From NCBI RefSeq assembly GCF_963576545.1, contig NW_026870406.1, forward strand, positions 310,001 through 374,000: a stretch of DNA of 64,000 nucleotides, read 5' to 3'. The notes below the pieces were generated by a model. That model saw only the letters and a list, made by a program, of their open reading frames with translations. It was not told the origin of the DNA and ran no database searches. This document shows, piece by piece, positions 8,351 through 22,400 of the stretch (its first letter is position 1; every line of letters begins with the position of its first letter). The position numbers and the translations under genes are program-made. The DNA is from Limanda limanda (Eukaryota > Chordata > Actinopteri > Pleuronectiformes > Pleuronectidae).

Positions 8351-11300
8351 GATATTCTTGAATAACTTTTTTTGTGAAGGTCGGAGAGACTTGCAAGTAG
8401 GCTCTACCCCCACTAAATGGGGTTGCGCGCATCGATCGGTACCATCTTTGAGCTTCTCCGACTTTCGGAAGGGTTAGGGTTAGGGTTAGGGATGAAAGCA
8501 CATAGGAGAAAGAGATATTCTTGAATAACTTTTTTTGTGAAGGTCGGAGAGACTTGCAAGTAGGCTCTACTCCCACTAAATGGGGTAGCGCGCATCGATC
8601 GGTACCATCCTTGAGCTTCTCCGACTTTCGGAAGGGTTAGGGTTAGGGTTAGGGATGAAAGCACATAGGAGAAAGAGATATTCTTGAATAACTTTTTTTG
8701 TGAAGGTCGGAGAGACTTGCAAGTAGGCTCTACCCCCACTAAATGGGGTAGCGCGCATCGATCGGTACCATCCTTGAGCTTCTCCGACTTTCGGAAGGGT
8801 TAGGGTTAGGGATGAAAGCACATAGGAGAAAGAGATATTCTTGAATAACTTTTTTTGTGAAGGTCGGAGAGACTTGCAAGTAGGCTCTACCCCCACTAAA
8901 TGGGGTAGCGCGCATCGATCGGTACCATCCTTGAGCTTCTCCGACTTTCGGAAGGGTTAGGGTTAGGGTTAGGGATGAAAGCACATAGGAGAAAGAGATA
9001 TTCTTGAATAACTTTTTTTGTGAAGGTCGGAGAGACTTGGAAAGTGGTTGCATCTGGACTAATTTGGGTCCTGCGGATCGATTGGTACCATGCCCGAGCT
9101 TGTACGACCTTCGGAAGAGGTCGACCGACGAAATTCCCCCAAATCTGAGGAGATATTCTTGAATAACTTTTTTTGTGAAGGTCGGAGAGACTTGCAAGTA
9201 GGCTCTACCCCCACTAAATGGGGTAGCGCGCATCGATCGGTACCATCCTTGAGCTTCTCCGACTTTCGGAAGGGTTAGGGTTAGGGTTAGGGATGAAAGC
9301 ACATAGGAGAAAGAGATATTCTTGAATAACTTTTTTTGTAAAGGTCGGAGAGACTTGGAAAGTGGTTGCATCTGGACTAATTTGGGTCCTGCGGATCGAT
9401 TGGTACCATCCCCGAGCTTGTACGACCTTCGGAAGAGGTCGACCGACGAAATTCCCCCAAATCTGAGGAGATATTCTTGAATAACTTTTTTTGTGAAGGT
9501 CGGAGAGACTTGCAAGTAGGCTCTACCCCCACTAAATGGGGTTGCGCGCATCGATCGGTACCATCCTTGAGCTTCTCCGACTTTCGGAAGGGTTAGGGTT
9601 AGGGTTAGGAATGAAAGCACATAGGAGAAAGAGATATTCTTGAATAACTTTTTTTGTGAAGGTCGGAGAGACTTGCAAGTAGGCTCTACCCCCACTAAAT
9701 GGGGTAGCGCGCATCGATCGGTACCATCCTTGAGCTTCTCCGACTTTCGGAAGGGTTAGGGTTAGGGTTAGGGATGAAAGCACATAGGAGAAAGAGATAT
9801 TCTTGAATAACTTTTTTTGTGAAGGTCGGAGAGACTTGAAAAGTGGTTGCATCTGGACTAATTTGGGTCCTGCGGATCGATTGGTACCATCCCCGAGCTT
9901 GTACGACCTTCGGAAGAGGTCGACCGACGAAATTCCCCCAAATCTGAGGAGATATTCTTGAATAACTTTTTTTGTGAAGGTCGGAGAGACTTGCAAGTAG
10001 GCTCTACCCCCACTAAATGGGGTTGCGCGCATCGATCGGTACCATCCTTGAGCTTCTCCGACTTTCGGAAGGGTTAGGGTTAGGGTTAGGGATGAAAGCA
10101 CATAGGAGAAAGAGATATTCTTGAATAACTTTTTTTGTGAAGGTCGGAGAGACTTGCAAGTAGGCTCTACTCCCACTAAATGGGGTAGCGCGCATCGATC
10201 GGTACCATCCTTGAGCTTCTCCGACTTTCGGAAGGGTTAGGGTTAGGGTTAGGGATGAAAGCACATAGGAGAAAGAGATATTCTTGAATAACTTTTTTTG
10301 TGAAGGTCGGAGAGACTTGCAAGTAGGCTCTACCCCCACTAAATGGGGTAGCGCGCATCGATCGGTACCATCCTTGAGCTTCTCCGACTTTCGGAAGGGT
10401 TAGGGTTAGGGTTAGGGATGAAAGCACATAGGAGAAAGAGATATTCTTGAATAACTTTTTTTGTGAAGGTCGGAGAGACTTGCAAGTAGGCTCTACCCCC
10501 ACTAAATGGGGTAGCGCGCATCGATCGGTACCATCCTTGAGCTTCTCCGACTTTCGGAAGGGTTAGGGTTAGGGTTAGGGATGAAAGCACATAGGAGAAA
10601 GAGATATTCTTGAATAACTTTTTTTGTGAAGGTCGGAGAGACTTGGAAAGTGGTTGCATCTGGACTAATTTGGGTCCTGCGGATCGATTGGTACCATGCC
10701 CGAGCTTGTACGACCTTCGGAAGAGGTCGACCGACGAAATTCCCCCAAATCTGAGGAGATATTCTTGAATAACTTTTTTTGTGAAGGTCGGAGAGACTTG
10801 CAAGTAGGCTCTACCCCCACTAAATGGGGTAGCGCGCATCGATCGGTACCATCCTTGAGCTTCTCCGACTTTCGGAAGGGTTAGGGTTAGGGTTAGGGAT
10901 GAAAGCACATAGGAGAAAGAGATATTCTTGAATAACTTTTTTTGTAAAGGTCGGAGAGACTTGGAAAGTGGTTGCATCTGGACTAATTTGGGTCCTGCGG
11001 ATCGATTGGTACCATCCCCGAGCTTGTACGACCTTCGGAAGAGGTCGACCGACGAAATTCCCCCAAATCTGAGGAGATATTCTTGAATAACTTTTTTTGT
11101 GAAGGTCGGAGAGACTTGCAAGTAGGCTCTACCCCCACTAAATGGGGTTGCGCGCATCGATCGGTACCATCCTTGAGCTTCTCCGACTTTCGGAAGGGTT
11201 AGGGTTAGGGTTAGGAATGAAAGCACATAGGAGAAAGAGATATTCTTGAATAACTTTTTTTGTGAAGGTCGGAGAGACTTGCAAGTAGGCTCTACCCCCA

Positions 11301-11556
11301 CTAAATGGGGTAGCGCGCATCGATCGGTACCATCCTTGAGCTTCTCCGACTTTCGGAAGGGTTAGGGTTAGGGTTAGGGATGAAAGCACATAGGAGAAAG
11401 AGATATTCTTGAATAACTTTTTTTGTGAAGGTCGGAGAGACTTGAAAAGTGGTTGCATCTGGACTAATTTGGGTCCTGCGGATCGATTGGTACCATCCCC
11501 GAGCTTGTACGACCTTCGGAAGAGGTCGACCGACGAAATTCCCCCAAATCTGAGGA
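8351..11556 (+). repeat. Two-copy ~1.6-kb tandem (A-A-A-BA-BA-A-BA type)
   Basis: Two successive blocks, 8,351-9,950 (1,600 bp) and 9,951-11,556 (1,606 bp), have the same module order and each contains one TACCATGCCC-type B (9,090 and 10,696) followed by a TTGTAAAGG-type B. The 6-bp difference is one TTAGGG missing from the A at 8,677-8,833. The same 1,606-bp order recurs inside the 10.3-kb repeats, for example from 21,994 and 26,168. Confidence 0.85.
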
Positions 11557-14500
11557 GATATTCTTGAATAACTTTTTTTGTGAAGGTCGGAGAGACTTGC
11601 AAGTAGGCTTTACCCCCACTAAATGGGGTTGTGCGCATCGATCGGTACCATCCTTGAGCTTCTCCGACTTTCGGAAGGGTTAGGGTTAGGGTTAGGGATG
11701 AAAGCACATAGGAGAAAGAGATATTCTTGAATAACTTTTTTTGTAAAGGTCGGAGAGACTTGAAAAGTGGTTGCATCTGGACTAATTTGGGTCCTGCGGA
11801 TCGATTGGTACCATCCCCGAGCTTGTACGACCTTCGGAAGAGGTCGACCGACGAAATTCCCCCAAATCTGAGGAGATATTCTTGAATAACTTTTTTTGTG
11901 AAGGTCGGAGAGACTTGCAAGTAGGCTCTACCCCCACTAAATGGGGTTGCGCGCATCGATCGGTACCATCCTTGAGCTTCTCCGACTTTCGGAAGGGTTA
12001 GGGTTAGGGTTAGGAATGAAAGCACATAGGAGAAAGAGATATTCTTGAATAACTTTTTTTGTGAAGGTCGGAGAGACTTGCAAGTAGGCTCTACCCCCAC
12101 TAAATGGGGTAGCGCGCATCGATCGGTACTATCCTTGAGCTTCTCCGACTTTCGGAAGGGTTAGGGTTAGGGTTAGGGATGAAAGCACATAGGAGAAAGA
12201 GATATTCTTGAATAACTTTTTTTGTGAAGGTCGGAGAGACTTGGAAAGTGGTTGCATCTGGACTAATTTGGGTCCTGCGGATCGATTGGTACCATCCCCG
12301 AGCTTGTACGACCTTCGGAAGAGGTCGACCGACGAAATTCCCCCAAATCTGAGGAGATATTCTTGAATAACTTTTTTTGTGAAGGTCGGAGAGACTTGCA
12401 AGTAGGCTCTACCCCCACTAAATGGGGTTGCGCGCATCGATCGGTACCATCCTTGAGCTTCTCCGACTTTCGGAAGGGTTAGGGTTAGGGTTAGGGATGA
12501 AAGCACATAGGAGAAAGAGATATTCTTGAATAACTTTTTTTGTAAAGGTCGGAGAGACTTGGAAAGTGGTTGCATCTGGACTAATTTGGGTCCTGCGGAT
12601 CGATTGGTACCATCCCCGAGCTTGTACGACCTTCGGAAGAGGTCGACCGACGAAATTCCCCCAAATCTGAGGAGATATTCTTGAATAACTTTTTTTGTGA
12701 AGGTCGGAGAGACTTGCAAGTAGGCTCTACCCCCACTAAATGGGGTTGCGCGCATCGATCGGTACCATCCTTGAGCTTCTCCGACTTTCGGAAGGGTTAG
12801 GGTTAGGGTTAGGAATGAAAGCACATAGGAGAAAGAGATATTCTTGAATAACTTTTTTTGTGAAGGTCGGAGAGACTTGCAAGTAGGCTCTACCCCCACT
12901 AAATGGGGTAGCGCGCATCGATCGGTACCATCCTTGAGCTTCTCCGACTTTCGGAAGGGTTAGGGTTAGGGTTAGGGATGAAAGCACATAGGAGAAAGAG
13001 ATATTCTTGAATAACTTTTTTTGTGAAGGTCGGAGAGACTTGCAAGTAGGCTCTACCCCCACTAAATGGGGTAGCGCGCATCGATCGGTACCATCCTTGA
13101 GCTTCTCCGACTTTCGGAAGGGTTAGGGTTAGGGTTAGGGATGAAAGCACATAGGAGAAAGAGATATTCTTGAATAACTTTTTTTGTGAAGGTCGGAGAG
13201 ACTTGAAAAGTGGTTGCATCTGGACTAATTTGGGTCCTGCGGATCGATTGGTACCATCCCCGAGCTTGTACGACCTTCGGAAGAGGTCGACCGACGAAAT
13301 TCCCCCAAATCTGAGGAGATATTCTTGAATAACTTTTTTTGTGAAGGTCGGAGAGACTTGCAAGTAGGCTCTACCCCCACTAAATGGGGTTGCGCGCATC
13401 GATCGGTACCATCTTTGAGCTTCTCCGACTTTCGGAAGGGTTAGGGTTAGGGTTAGGGATGAAAGCACATAGGAGAAAGAGATATTCTTGAATAACTTTT
13501 TTTGTGAAGGTCGGAGAGACTTGCAAGTAGGCTCTACCCCCACTAAATGGGGTAGCGCGCATCGATCAGTACCATCCTTGAGCTTCTCCGACTTTCGGAA
13601 GGGTTAGGGTTAGGGTTAGGGATGAAAGCACATAGGAGAAAGAGATATTCTTGAATAACTTTTTTTGTGAAGGTCGGAGAGACTTGAAAAGTGGTTGCAT
13701 CTGGACTAATTTGGGTCCTGCGGATCGATTGGTACCATCCCCGAGCTTGTACGACCTTCGGAAGAGGTCGACCGACGAAATTCCCCCAAATCTGAGGAGA
13801 TATTCTTGAATAACTTTTTTTGTGAAGGTCGGAGAGACTTGCAAGTAGGCTCTACCCCCACTAAATGGGGTTGCGCGCATCGATCGGTACCATCCTTGAG
13901 CTTCTCCGACTTTCGGAAGGGTTAGGGTTAGGGTTAGGGATGAAAGCACATAGGAGAAAGAGATATTCTTGAATAACTTTTTTTGTGAAGGTCGGAGAGA
14001 CTTGCAAGTAGGCTCTACCCCCACTAAATGGGGTAGCGCGCATCGATCGGTACCATCCTTGAGCTTCTCCGACTTTCGGAAGGGTTAGGGTTAGGGTTAG
14101 GGATGAAAGCACATAGGAGAAAGAGATATTCTTGAATAACTTTTTTTGTGAAGGTCGGAGAGACTTGCAAGTAGGCTCTACCCCCACTAAATGGGGTAGC
14201 GCGCATCGATCGGTACCATCCTTGAGCTTCTCCAACTTTCGGAAGGGTTAGGGTTAGGGTTAGGGATGAAAGCACATAGGAGAAAGAGATATTCTTGAAT
14301 AACTTTTTTTGTGAAGGTCGGAGAGACTTGGAAAGTGGTTGCATCTGGACTAATTTGGGTCCTGCAGATCGATTGGTACCATGCCCGAGCTTGTACGACC
14401 TTCGGAAGAGGTCGACCGACGAAATTCCCCCAAATCTGAGGAGATATTCTTGAATAACTTTTTTTGTGAAGGTCGGAGAGACTTGCAAGTAGGCTCTACC

Positions 14501-16686
14501 CCCACTAAATGGGGTTGCGCGCATCGATCGGTACCATCCTTGAGCTTCTCCGACTTTCGGAAGGGTTAGGGTTAGGGTTAGGGATGAAAGCACATAGGAG
14601 AAAGAGATATTCTTGAATAACTTTTTTTGTGAAGGTCGGAGAGACTTGCAAGTAGGCTCTACCCCCACTAAATGGGGTAGCGCGCATCGATTGGTACCAT
14701 CCTTGAGCTTCTCCGACTTTCGGAAGGGTTAGGGTTAGGGTTAGGGATGAAAGCACATAGGAGAAAGAGATATTCTTGAATAACTTTTTTTGTGAAGGTC
14801 GGAGAGACTTGAAAAGTGGTTGCATCTGGACTAATTTGGGTCCTGCGGATCGATTGGTACCATCCTCGAGCTTGTACGACCTTCGGAAGAGGTCGACCGA
14901 CGAAATTCCCCCAAATCTGAGGAGATATTCTTGAATAACTTTTTTTGTGAAGGTCGGAGAGACTTGCAAGTAGGCTCTACCCCCACTAAATGGGGTTGCG
15001 CGCATCGATCGGTACCATCTTTGAGCTTCTCCGACTTTCGGAAGGGTTAGGGTTAGGGTTAGGGATGAAAGCACATAGGAGAAAGAGATATTCTTGAATA
15101 ACTTTTTTTGTGAAGGTCGGAGAGACTTGCAAGTAGGCTCTACTCCCACTAAATGGGGTAGCGCGCATCGATCGGTACCATCCTTGAGCTTCTCCGACTT
15201 TCGGAAGGGTTAGGGTTAGGGTTAGGGATGAAAGCACATAGGAGAAAGAGATATTCTTGAATAACTTTTTTTGTGAAGGTCGGAGAGACTTGCAAGTAGG
15301 CTCTACCCCCACTAAATGGGGTAGCGCGCCTCGATCGGTACCATCCTTGAGCTTCTCCGACTTTCGGAAGGGTTAGGGTTAGGGTTAGGGATGAAAGCAC
15401 ATAGGAGAAAGAGATATTCTTGAATAACTTTTTTTGTGAAGGTCGGAGAGACTTGCAAGTAGGCTCTACCCCCACTAAATGGGGTAGCGCGCATCGATCG
15501 GTACCATCCTTGAGCTTCTCCGACTTTCGGAAGGGTTAGGGTTAGGGTTAGGGATGAAAGCACATAGGAGAAAGAGATATTCTTGAATAACTTTTTTTGT
15601 GAAGGTCGGAGAGACTTGGAAAGTGGTTGCATCTGGACTAATTTGGGTCCTGCGGATCGATTGGTACCATGCCCGAGCTTGTACGACCTTCGGAAGAGGT
15701 CGACCGACGAAATTCCCCCAAATCTGAGGAGATATTCTTGAATAACTTTTTTTGTGAAGGTCGGAGAGACTTGCAAGTAGGCTCTACCCCCACTAAATGG
15801 GGTAGCGCGCATCGATCGGTACCATCCTTGAGCTTCTCCGACTTTCGGAAGGGTTAGGGTTAGGGTTAGGGATGAAAGCACATAGGAGAAAGAGATATTC
15901 TTGAATAACTTTTTTTGTGAAGGTCGGAGAGACTTGGAAAGTGGTTGCATCTGGACTAATTTGGGTCCTGCGGATCGATTGGTACCATCCCCGAGCTTGT
16001 ACGACCTTCGGAAGAGGTCGACCGACGAAATTCCCCCAAATCTGAGGAGATATTCTTGAATAACTTTTTTTGTGAAGGTCGGAGAGACTTGCAAGTAGGC
16101 TCTACCCCCACTAAATGGGGTAGCGTGCATCGATCGGTACTATCCTTGAGCTTCTCCGACTTTCGGAAGGGTTAGGGTTAGGGTTAGTGATGAAAGCACA
16201 TAGGAGAAAGAGATATTCTTGAATAACTTTTTTTGTGAAGGTCGGAGAGACTTGCAAGTAGGCTCTACCCCCACTAAATGGGGTAGCACGCATCGATCGG
16301 TACCATCCTTGAGCTTCTCCGACTTTCGGAAGGGTTAGGGTTAGGGTTAGGGATGAAAGCACATAGGAGAAAGAGATATTCTTGAATAACTTTTTTTGTG
16401 AAGGTCGGAGAGACTTGGAAAGTGGTTGCATCTGGACTAATTTGGGTCCTGCGGATCGATTGGTACCATCCCCGAGCTTGTACGACCTTCGGAAGAGGTC
16501 GACCGACGAAATTCCCCCAAATCTGAGGAGATATTCTTGAATAACTTTTTTTGTGAAGGTCGGAGAGACTTGCAAGTAGGCTCTACCCCCACTAAATGGG
16601 GTAGCGCGCATCGATCGGTACCATCCTTGAGCTTCTCCGACTTTCGGAAGGGTTAGGGTTAGGGATGAAAGCACATAGGAGAAAGA
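11557..16686 (+). repeat. Mosaic segment upstream of the HOR domain
   Basis: A and BA units occur in an irregular order. Features include two successive BA-BA-A groups (11,557-12,836), KpnI-site-losing variants TACTATCC (T at 12,130) and CAGTACC (A at 13,568), and the linked variants CTCCAAC (A at 14,234) and CTGCAGATCG (A at 14,366) that reappear at 47,668 and 47,800. The last part overlaps the right copy of the 4.3-kb block. Confidence 0.8.
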
Positions 16687-19433
16687 GATATTCTTGAATA
16701 ACTTTTTTTGTGAAGGTCGGAGAGACTTGCAAGTAGGCTCTACCCCCACTAAATGGGGTAGCGCACATCGAACGGTACCATCCTTGAGCTTCTCCGACTT
16801 TCGGAAGGGTTAGGGTTAGGGTTAGGGATGAAAGCACATAGGAGAAAGAGATATTCTTGAATAACTTTTTTTGTGAAGGTCGGAGAGACTTGGAAAGTGG
16901 TTGCATCTGGACTAATTTGGGTCCTGCGGATCGATTGGTACCATCCCCGAGCTTGTACGACCTTCGGAAGAGGTCGACCGACGAAATTCCCCCAAATCTG
17001 AGGAGATATTCTTGAATAACTTTTTTTGTGAAGGTCGGAGAGACTTGCAAGTAGGCTCTACCCCCACTAAATGGGGTAGCGCGCATCGATCGGTACCATC
17101 CTTGAGCTTCTCCGACTTTCGGAAGGGTTAGGGTTAGGGTTAGGGATGAAAGCACATAGGAGAAAGAGATATTCTTGAATAACTTTTTTTGTGAAGGTCG
17201 GAGAGACTTGCAAGTAGGCTCTACCCCCACTAAATGGGGTAGCGCGCATCGATCGGTACCATCGTTGAGCTTCTCCGACTTTCGGAAGGGTTAGGGTTAG
17301 GGTTAGGGATGAAAGCACATAGGAGAAAGAGATATTCTTGAATAACTTTTTTTGTGAAGGTCGGAGAGACTTGAAAAGTGGTTGCATCTGGACTAATTTG
17401 GGTCCTGCGGATCGATTGGTACCATCCCCGAGCTTGTACGACCTTCGGAAGAGGTCGACCGACGAAATTCCCCCAAATCTGAGGAGATATTCTTGAATAA
17501 CTTTTTTTGTGAAGGTCGGAGAGACTTGCAAGTAGGCTCTACCCCCACTAAATGGGGTTGCGCGCATCGATCGGTACCATCCTTGAGCTTCTCCGACTTT
17601 CGGAAGGGTTAGGGTTAGGGTTAGGGATGAAAGCACATAGGAGAAAGAGATATTCTTGAATAACTTTTTTTGTGAAGGTCGGAGAGACTTGCAAGTAGGC
17701 TCTACTCCCACTAAATGGGGTAGCGCGCATCGATCGGTACCATCCTTGAGCTTCTCCGACTTTCGGAAGGGTTAGGGTTAGGGTTAGGGATGAAAGCACA
17801 TAGGAGAAAGAGATATTCTTGAATAACTTTTTTTGTGAAGGTCGGAGAGACTTGCAAGTAGGCTCTACCCCCACTAAATGGGGTAGCGCGCATCGATCGG
17901 TACCATCCTTGAGCTTCTCCGACTTTCGGAAGGGTTAGGGTTAGGGTTAGGGATGAAAGCACATAGGAGAAAGAGATATTCTTGAATAACTTTTTTTGTG
18001 AAGGTCGGAGAGACTTGCAAGTAGGCTCTACCCCCACTAAATGGGGTAGCGCGCATCGATCGGTACCATCCTTGAGCTTCTCCGACTTTCGGAAGGGTTA
18101 GGGTTAGGGTTAGGGATGAAAGCACATAGGAGAAAGAGATATTCTTGAATAACTTTTTTTGTGAAGGTCGGAGAGACTTGCAAGTAGGCTCTACCCCCAC
18201 TAAATGGGGTAGCGCGCATCGATCGGTACCATCCTTGAGCTTCTCCGACTTTCGGAAGGGTTAGGGTTAGGGTTAGGGATGAAAGCACATAGGAGAAAGA
18301 GATATTCTTGAATAACTTTTTTTGTGAAGGTCGGAGAGACTTGAAAAGTGGTTGCATCTGGACTAATTTGGGTCCTGCGGATCGATTGGTACCATCCCCG
18401 AGCTTGTACGACCTTCGGAAGAGGTCGACCGACGAAATTCCCCCAAATCTGAGGAGATATTCTTGAATAACTTTTTTTGTGAAGGTCGGAGAGACTTGCA
18501 AGTAGGCTCTACCCCCACTAAATGGGGTTGCGCGCATCGATCGGTACCATCCTTGAGCTTCTCCGACTTTCGGAAGGGTTAGGGTTAGGGTTAGGGATGA
18601 AAGCACATAGGAGAAAGAGATATTCTTGAATAACTTTTTTTGTGAAGGTCGGAGAGACTTGCAAGTAGGCTCTACTCCCACTAAATGGGGTAGCGCGCAT
18701 CGATCGGTACCATCCTTGAGCTTCTCCGACTTTCGGAAGGGTTAGGGTTAGGGTTAGGGATGAAAGCACATAGGAGAAAGAGATATTCTTGAATAACTTT
18801 TTTTGTGAAGGTCGGAGAGACTTGCAAGTAGGCTCTACCCCCACTAAATGGGGTAGCGCGCATCGATCGGTACCATCCTTGAGCTTCTCTGACTTTCGGA
18901 AGGGTTAGGGTTAGGGTTAGGGATGAAAGCACATAGGAGAAAGAGATATTCTTGAATAACTTTTTTTGTGAAGGTCGGAGAGACTTGCAAGTAGGCTCTA
19001 CCCCCACTAAATGGGGTAGCGCGCATCGATCGGTACCATCCTTGAGCTTCTCCGACTTTCGGAAGGGTTAGGGTTAGGGTTAGGGATGAAAGCACATAGG
19101 AGAAAGAGATATTCTTGAATAACTTTTTTTGTGAAGGTCGGAGAGACTTGCAAGTAGGCTCTACCCCCACTAAATGGGGTAGCGCGCATCGATCGGTACC
19201 ATCCTTGAGCTTCTCCGACTTTCGGAAGGGTTAGGGTTAGGGTTAGGGATGAAAGCACATAGGAGAAAGAGATATTCTTGAATAACTTTTTTTGTGAAGG
19301 TCGGAGAGACTTGCAAGTAGGCTCTACCCCCACTAAATGGGGTAGCGCGCATCGATCGGTACCATCCTTGAGCTTCTCCGACTTTCGGAAGGGTTAGGGT
19401 TAGGGTTAGGGATGAAAGCACATAGGAGAAAGA
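15087..19433 (+). repeat. 4.3-kb block, right copy (12,993-bp offset)
   Basis: This is the partner of 2,094-6,434. It overlaps the beginning of the first 10.3-kb higher-order repeat, which starts at 16,687, so it links the left array to the HOR domain. It carries private changes, for example GCGCGCCTCG (C at 15,330) and TACTATCC (T at 16,141). Confidence 0.88.
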
Positions 19434-22400
19434 GATATTCTTGAATAACTTTTTTTGTGAAGGTCGGAGAGACTTGCAAGTAGGCTCTACCCCCACTAAA
19501 TGGTGTAGCGCGCATCGATCGGTACCATCCTTGAGCTTCTCCGACTTTCGGAAGGGTTAGGGTTAGGGTTAGGGATGAAAGCACATAGGAGAAAGAGATA
19601 TTCTTGAATAACTTTTTTTGTGAAGGTCGGAGAGACTTGAAAAGTGGTTGCATCTGGACTAATTTGGGTCCTGCGGATCGATTGGTACCATCCCCGAGCT
19701 TGTACGACCTTCGGAAGAGGTCGACCGACGAAATTCCCCCAAATCTGAGGAGATATTCTTGAATAACTTTTTTTGTGAAGGTCGGAGAGACTTGCAAGTA
19801 GGCTTTACCCCCACTAAATGGGGTTGCGCGCATCGATCGGTACCATCCTTGAGCTTCTCCGACTTTCGGAAGGGTTAGGGTTAGGGTTAGGGATGAAAGC
19901 ACATAGGAGAAAGAGATATTCTTGAATAACTTTTTTTGTAAAGGTCGGAGAGACTTGGAAAGTGGTTGCATCTGGACTAATTTGGGTCCTGCGGATCGAT
20001 TGGTACCATCCCCGAGCTTGTACGACCTTCGGAAGAGGTCGACCGACGAAATTCCCCCAAATCTGAGGAGATATTCTTGAATAACTTTTTTTGTGAAGGT
20101 CGGAGAGACTTGCAAGTAGGCTCTACCCCCACTAAATGGGGTTGCGCGCATCGATCGGTACCATCCTTGAGCTTCTCCGACTTTCGGAAGGGTTAGGGTT
20201 AGGGTTAGGAATGAAAGCACATAGGAGAAAGAGATATTCTTGAATAACTTTTTTTGTGAAGGTCGGAGAGACTTGCAAGTAGGCTCTACCCCCACTAAAT
20301 GGGGTAGCGCGCATCGATCGGTACCATCCTTGAGCTTCTCCGACTTTCGGAAGGGTTAGGGTTAGGGTTAGGGATGAAAGCACATAGGAGAAAGAGATAT
20401 TCTTGAATAACTTTTTTTGTGAAGGTCGGAGAGACTTGGAAAGTGGTTGCATCTGGACTAATTTGGGTCCTGCGGATCGATTGGTACCATCCCCGAGCTT
20501 GTACGACCTTTGGAAGAGGTCGACCGACGAAATTCCCCCAAATCTGAGGAGATATTCTTGAATAACTTTTTTTGTGAAGGTCGGAGAGACTTGCAAGTAG
20601 GCTCTACCCCCACTAAATGGGGTTGCGCGCATCGATCAGTACCATCCTTGAGCTTCTCCGACTTTCGGAAGGGTTAGGGTTAGGGTTAGGGCTGAAAGCA
20701 CATAGGAGAAAGAGATATTCTTGAATAACTTTTTTTGTAAAGGTCGGAGAGACTTGGAAAGTGGTTGCATCTGGACTAATTTGGGTCCTGCGGATCGATT
20801 GGTACCATCCCCGAGCTTGTACGACCTTCGGAAGAGGTCGACCGACGAAATTCCCCCAAATCTGAGGAGATATTCTTGAATAACTTTTTTTGTGAAGGTC
20901 GGAGAGACTTGCAAGTAGGCTCTACCCCCACTAAATGGGGTTGCGCGCATCGATCGGTACCATCCTTGAGCTTCTCCGACTTTCGGAAGGGTTAGGGTTA
21001 GGGTTAGGAATGAAAGCACATAGGAGAAAGAGATATTCTTGAATAACTTTTTTTGTGAAGGTCGGAGAGACTTGCAAGTAGGCTCTACCCCCACTAAATG
21101 GGGTAGCGCGCATCGATCGGTACCATCCTTGAGCTTCTCCGACTTTCGGAAGGGTTAGGGTTAGGGTTAGGGATGAAAGCACATAGGAGAAAGAGATATT
21201 CTTGAATAACTTTTTTTGTGAAGGTCGGAGAGACTTGCAAGTAGGCTCTACCCCCACTAAATGGGGTAGCGCGCATCGATCGGTACCATCCTTGAGCTTC
21301 TCCGACTTTCGGAAGGGTTAGGGTTAGGGTTAGGGATGAAAGCACATAGGAGAAAGAGATATTCTTGAATAACTTTTTTTGTGAAGGTCGGAGAGACTTG
21401 AAAAGTGGTTGCATCTGGACTAATTTGGGTCCTGCGGATCGATTGGTACCATCCCCGAGCTTGTACGACCTTCGGAAGAGGTCGACCGACGAAATTCCCC
21501 CAAATCTGAGGAGATATTCTTGAATAACTTTTTTTGTGAAGGTCGGAGAGACTTGCAAGTAGGCTCTACCCCCACTAAATGGGGTTGCGCGCATCGATCG
21601 GTACCATCCTTGAGCTTCTCCGACTTTCGGAAGGGTTAGGGTTAGGGTTAGGGATGAAAGCACATAGGAGAAAGAGATATTCTTGAATAACTTTTTTTGT
21701 GAAGGTCGGAGAGACTTGCAAGTAGGCTCTACCCCCACTAAATGGGGTAGCGCGCATCGATCGGTACCATCCTTGAGCTTCTCCGACTTTCGGAAGGGTT
21801 AGGGTTAGGGTTAGGGATGAAAGCACATAGGAGAAAGAGATATTCTTGAATAACTTTTTTTGTGAAGGTCGGAGAGACTTGAAAAGTGGTTGCATCTGGA
21901 CTAATTTGGGTCCTGCGGATCGATTGGTACCATCCCCGAGCTTGTACGACCTTCGGAAGAGGTCGACCGACGAAATTCCCCCAAATCTGAGGAGATATTC
22001 TTGAATAACTTTTTTTGTGAAGGTCGGAGAGACTTGCAAGTAGGCTCTACCCCCACTAAATGGGGTTGCGCGCATCGATCGGTACCATCCTTGAGCTTCT
22101 CCGACTTTCGGAAGGGTTAGGGTTAGGGTTAGGGATGAAAGCACATAGGAGAAAGAGATATTCTTGAATAACTTTTTTTGTGAAGGTCGGAGAGACTTGC
22201 AAGTAGGCTCTACTCCCACTAAATGGGGTAGCGCGCATCGATCGGTACCATCCTTGAGCTTCTCCGACTTTCGGAAGGGTTAGGGTTAGGGTTAGGGATG
22301 AAAGCACATAGGAGAAAGAGATATTCTTGAATAACTTTTTTTGTGAAGGTCGGAGAGACTTGCAAGTAGGCTCTACCCCCACTAAATGGGGTAGCGCGCA

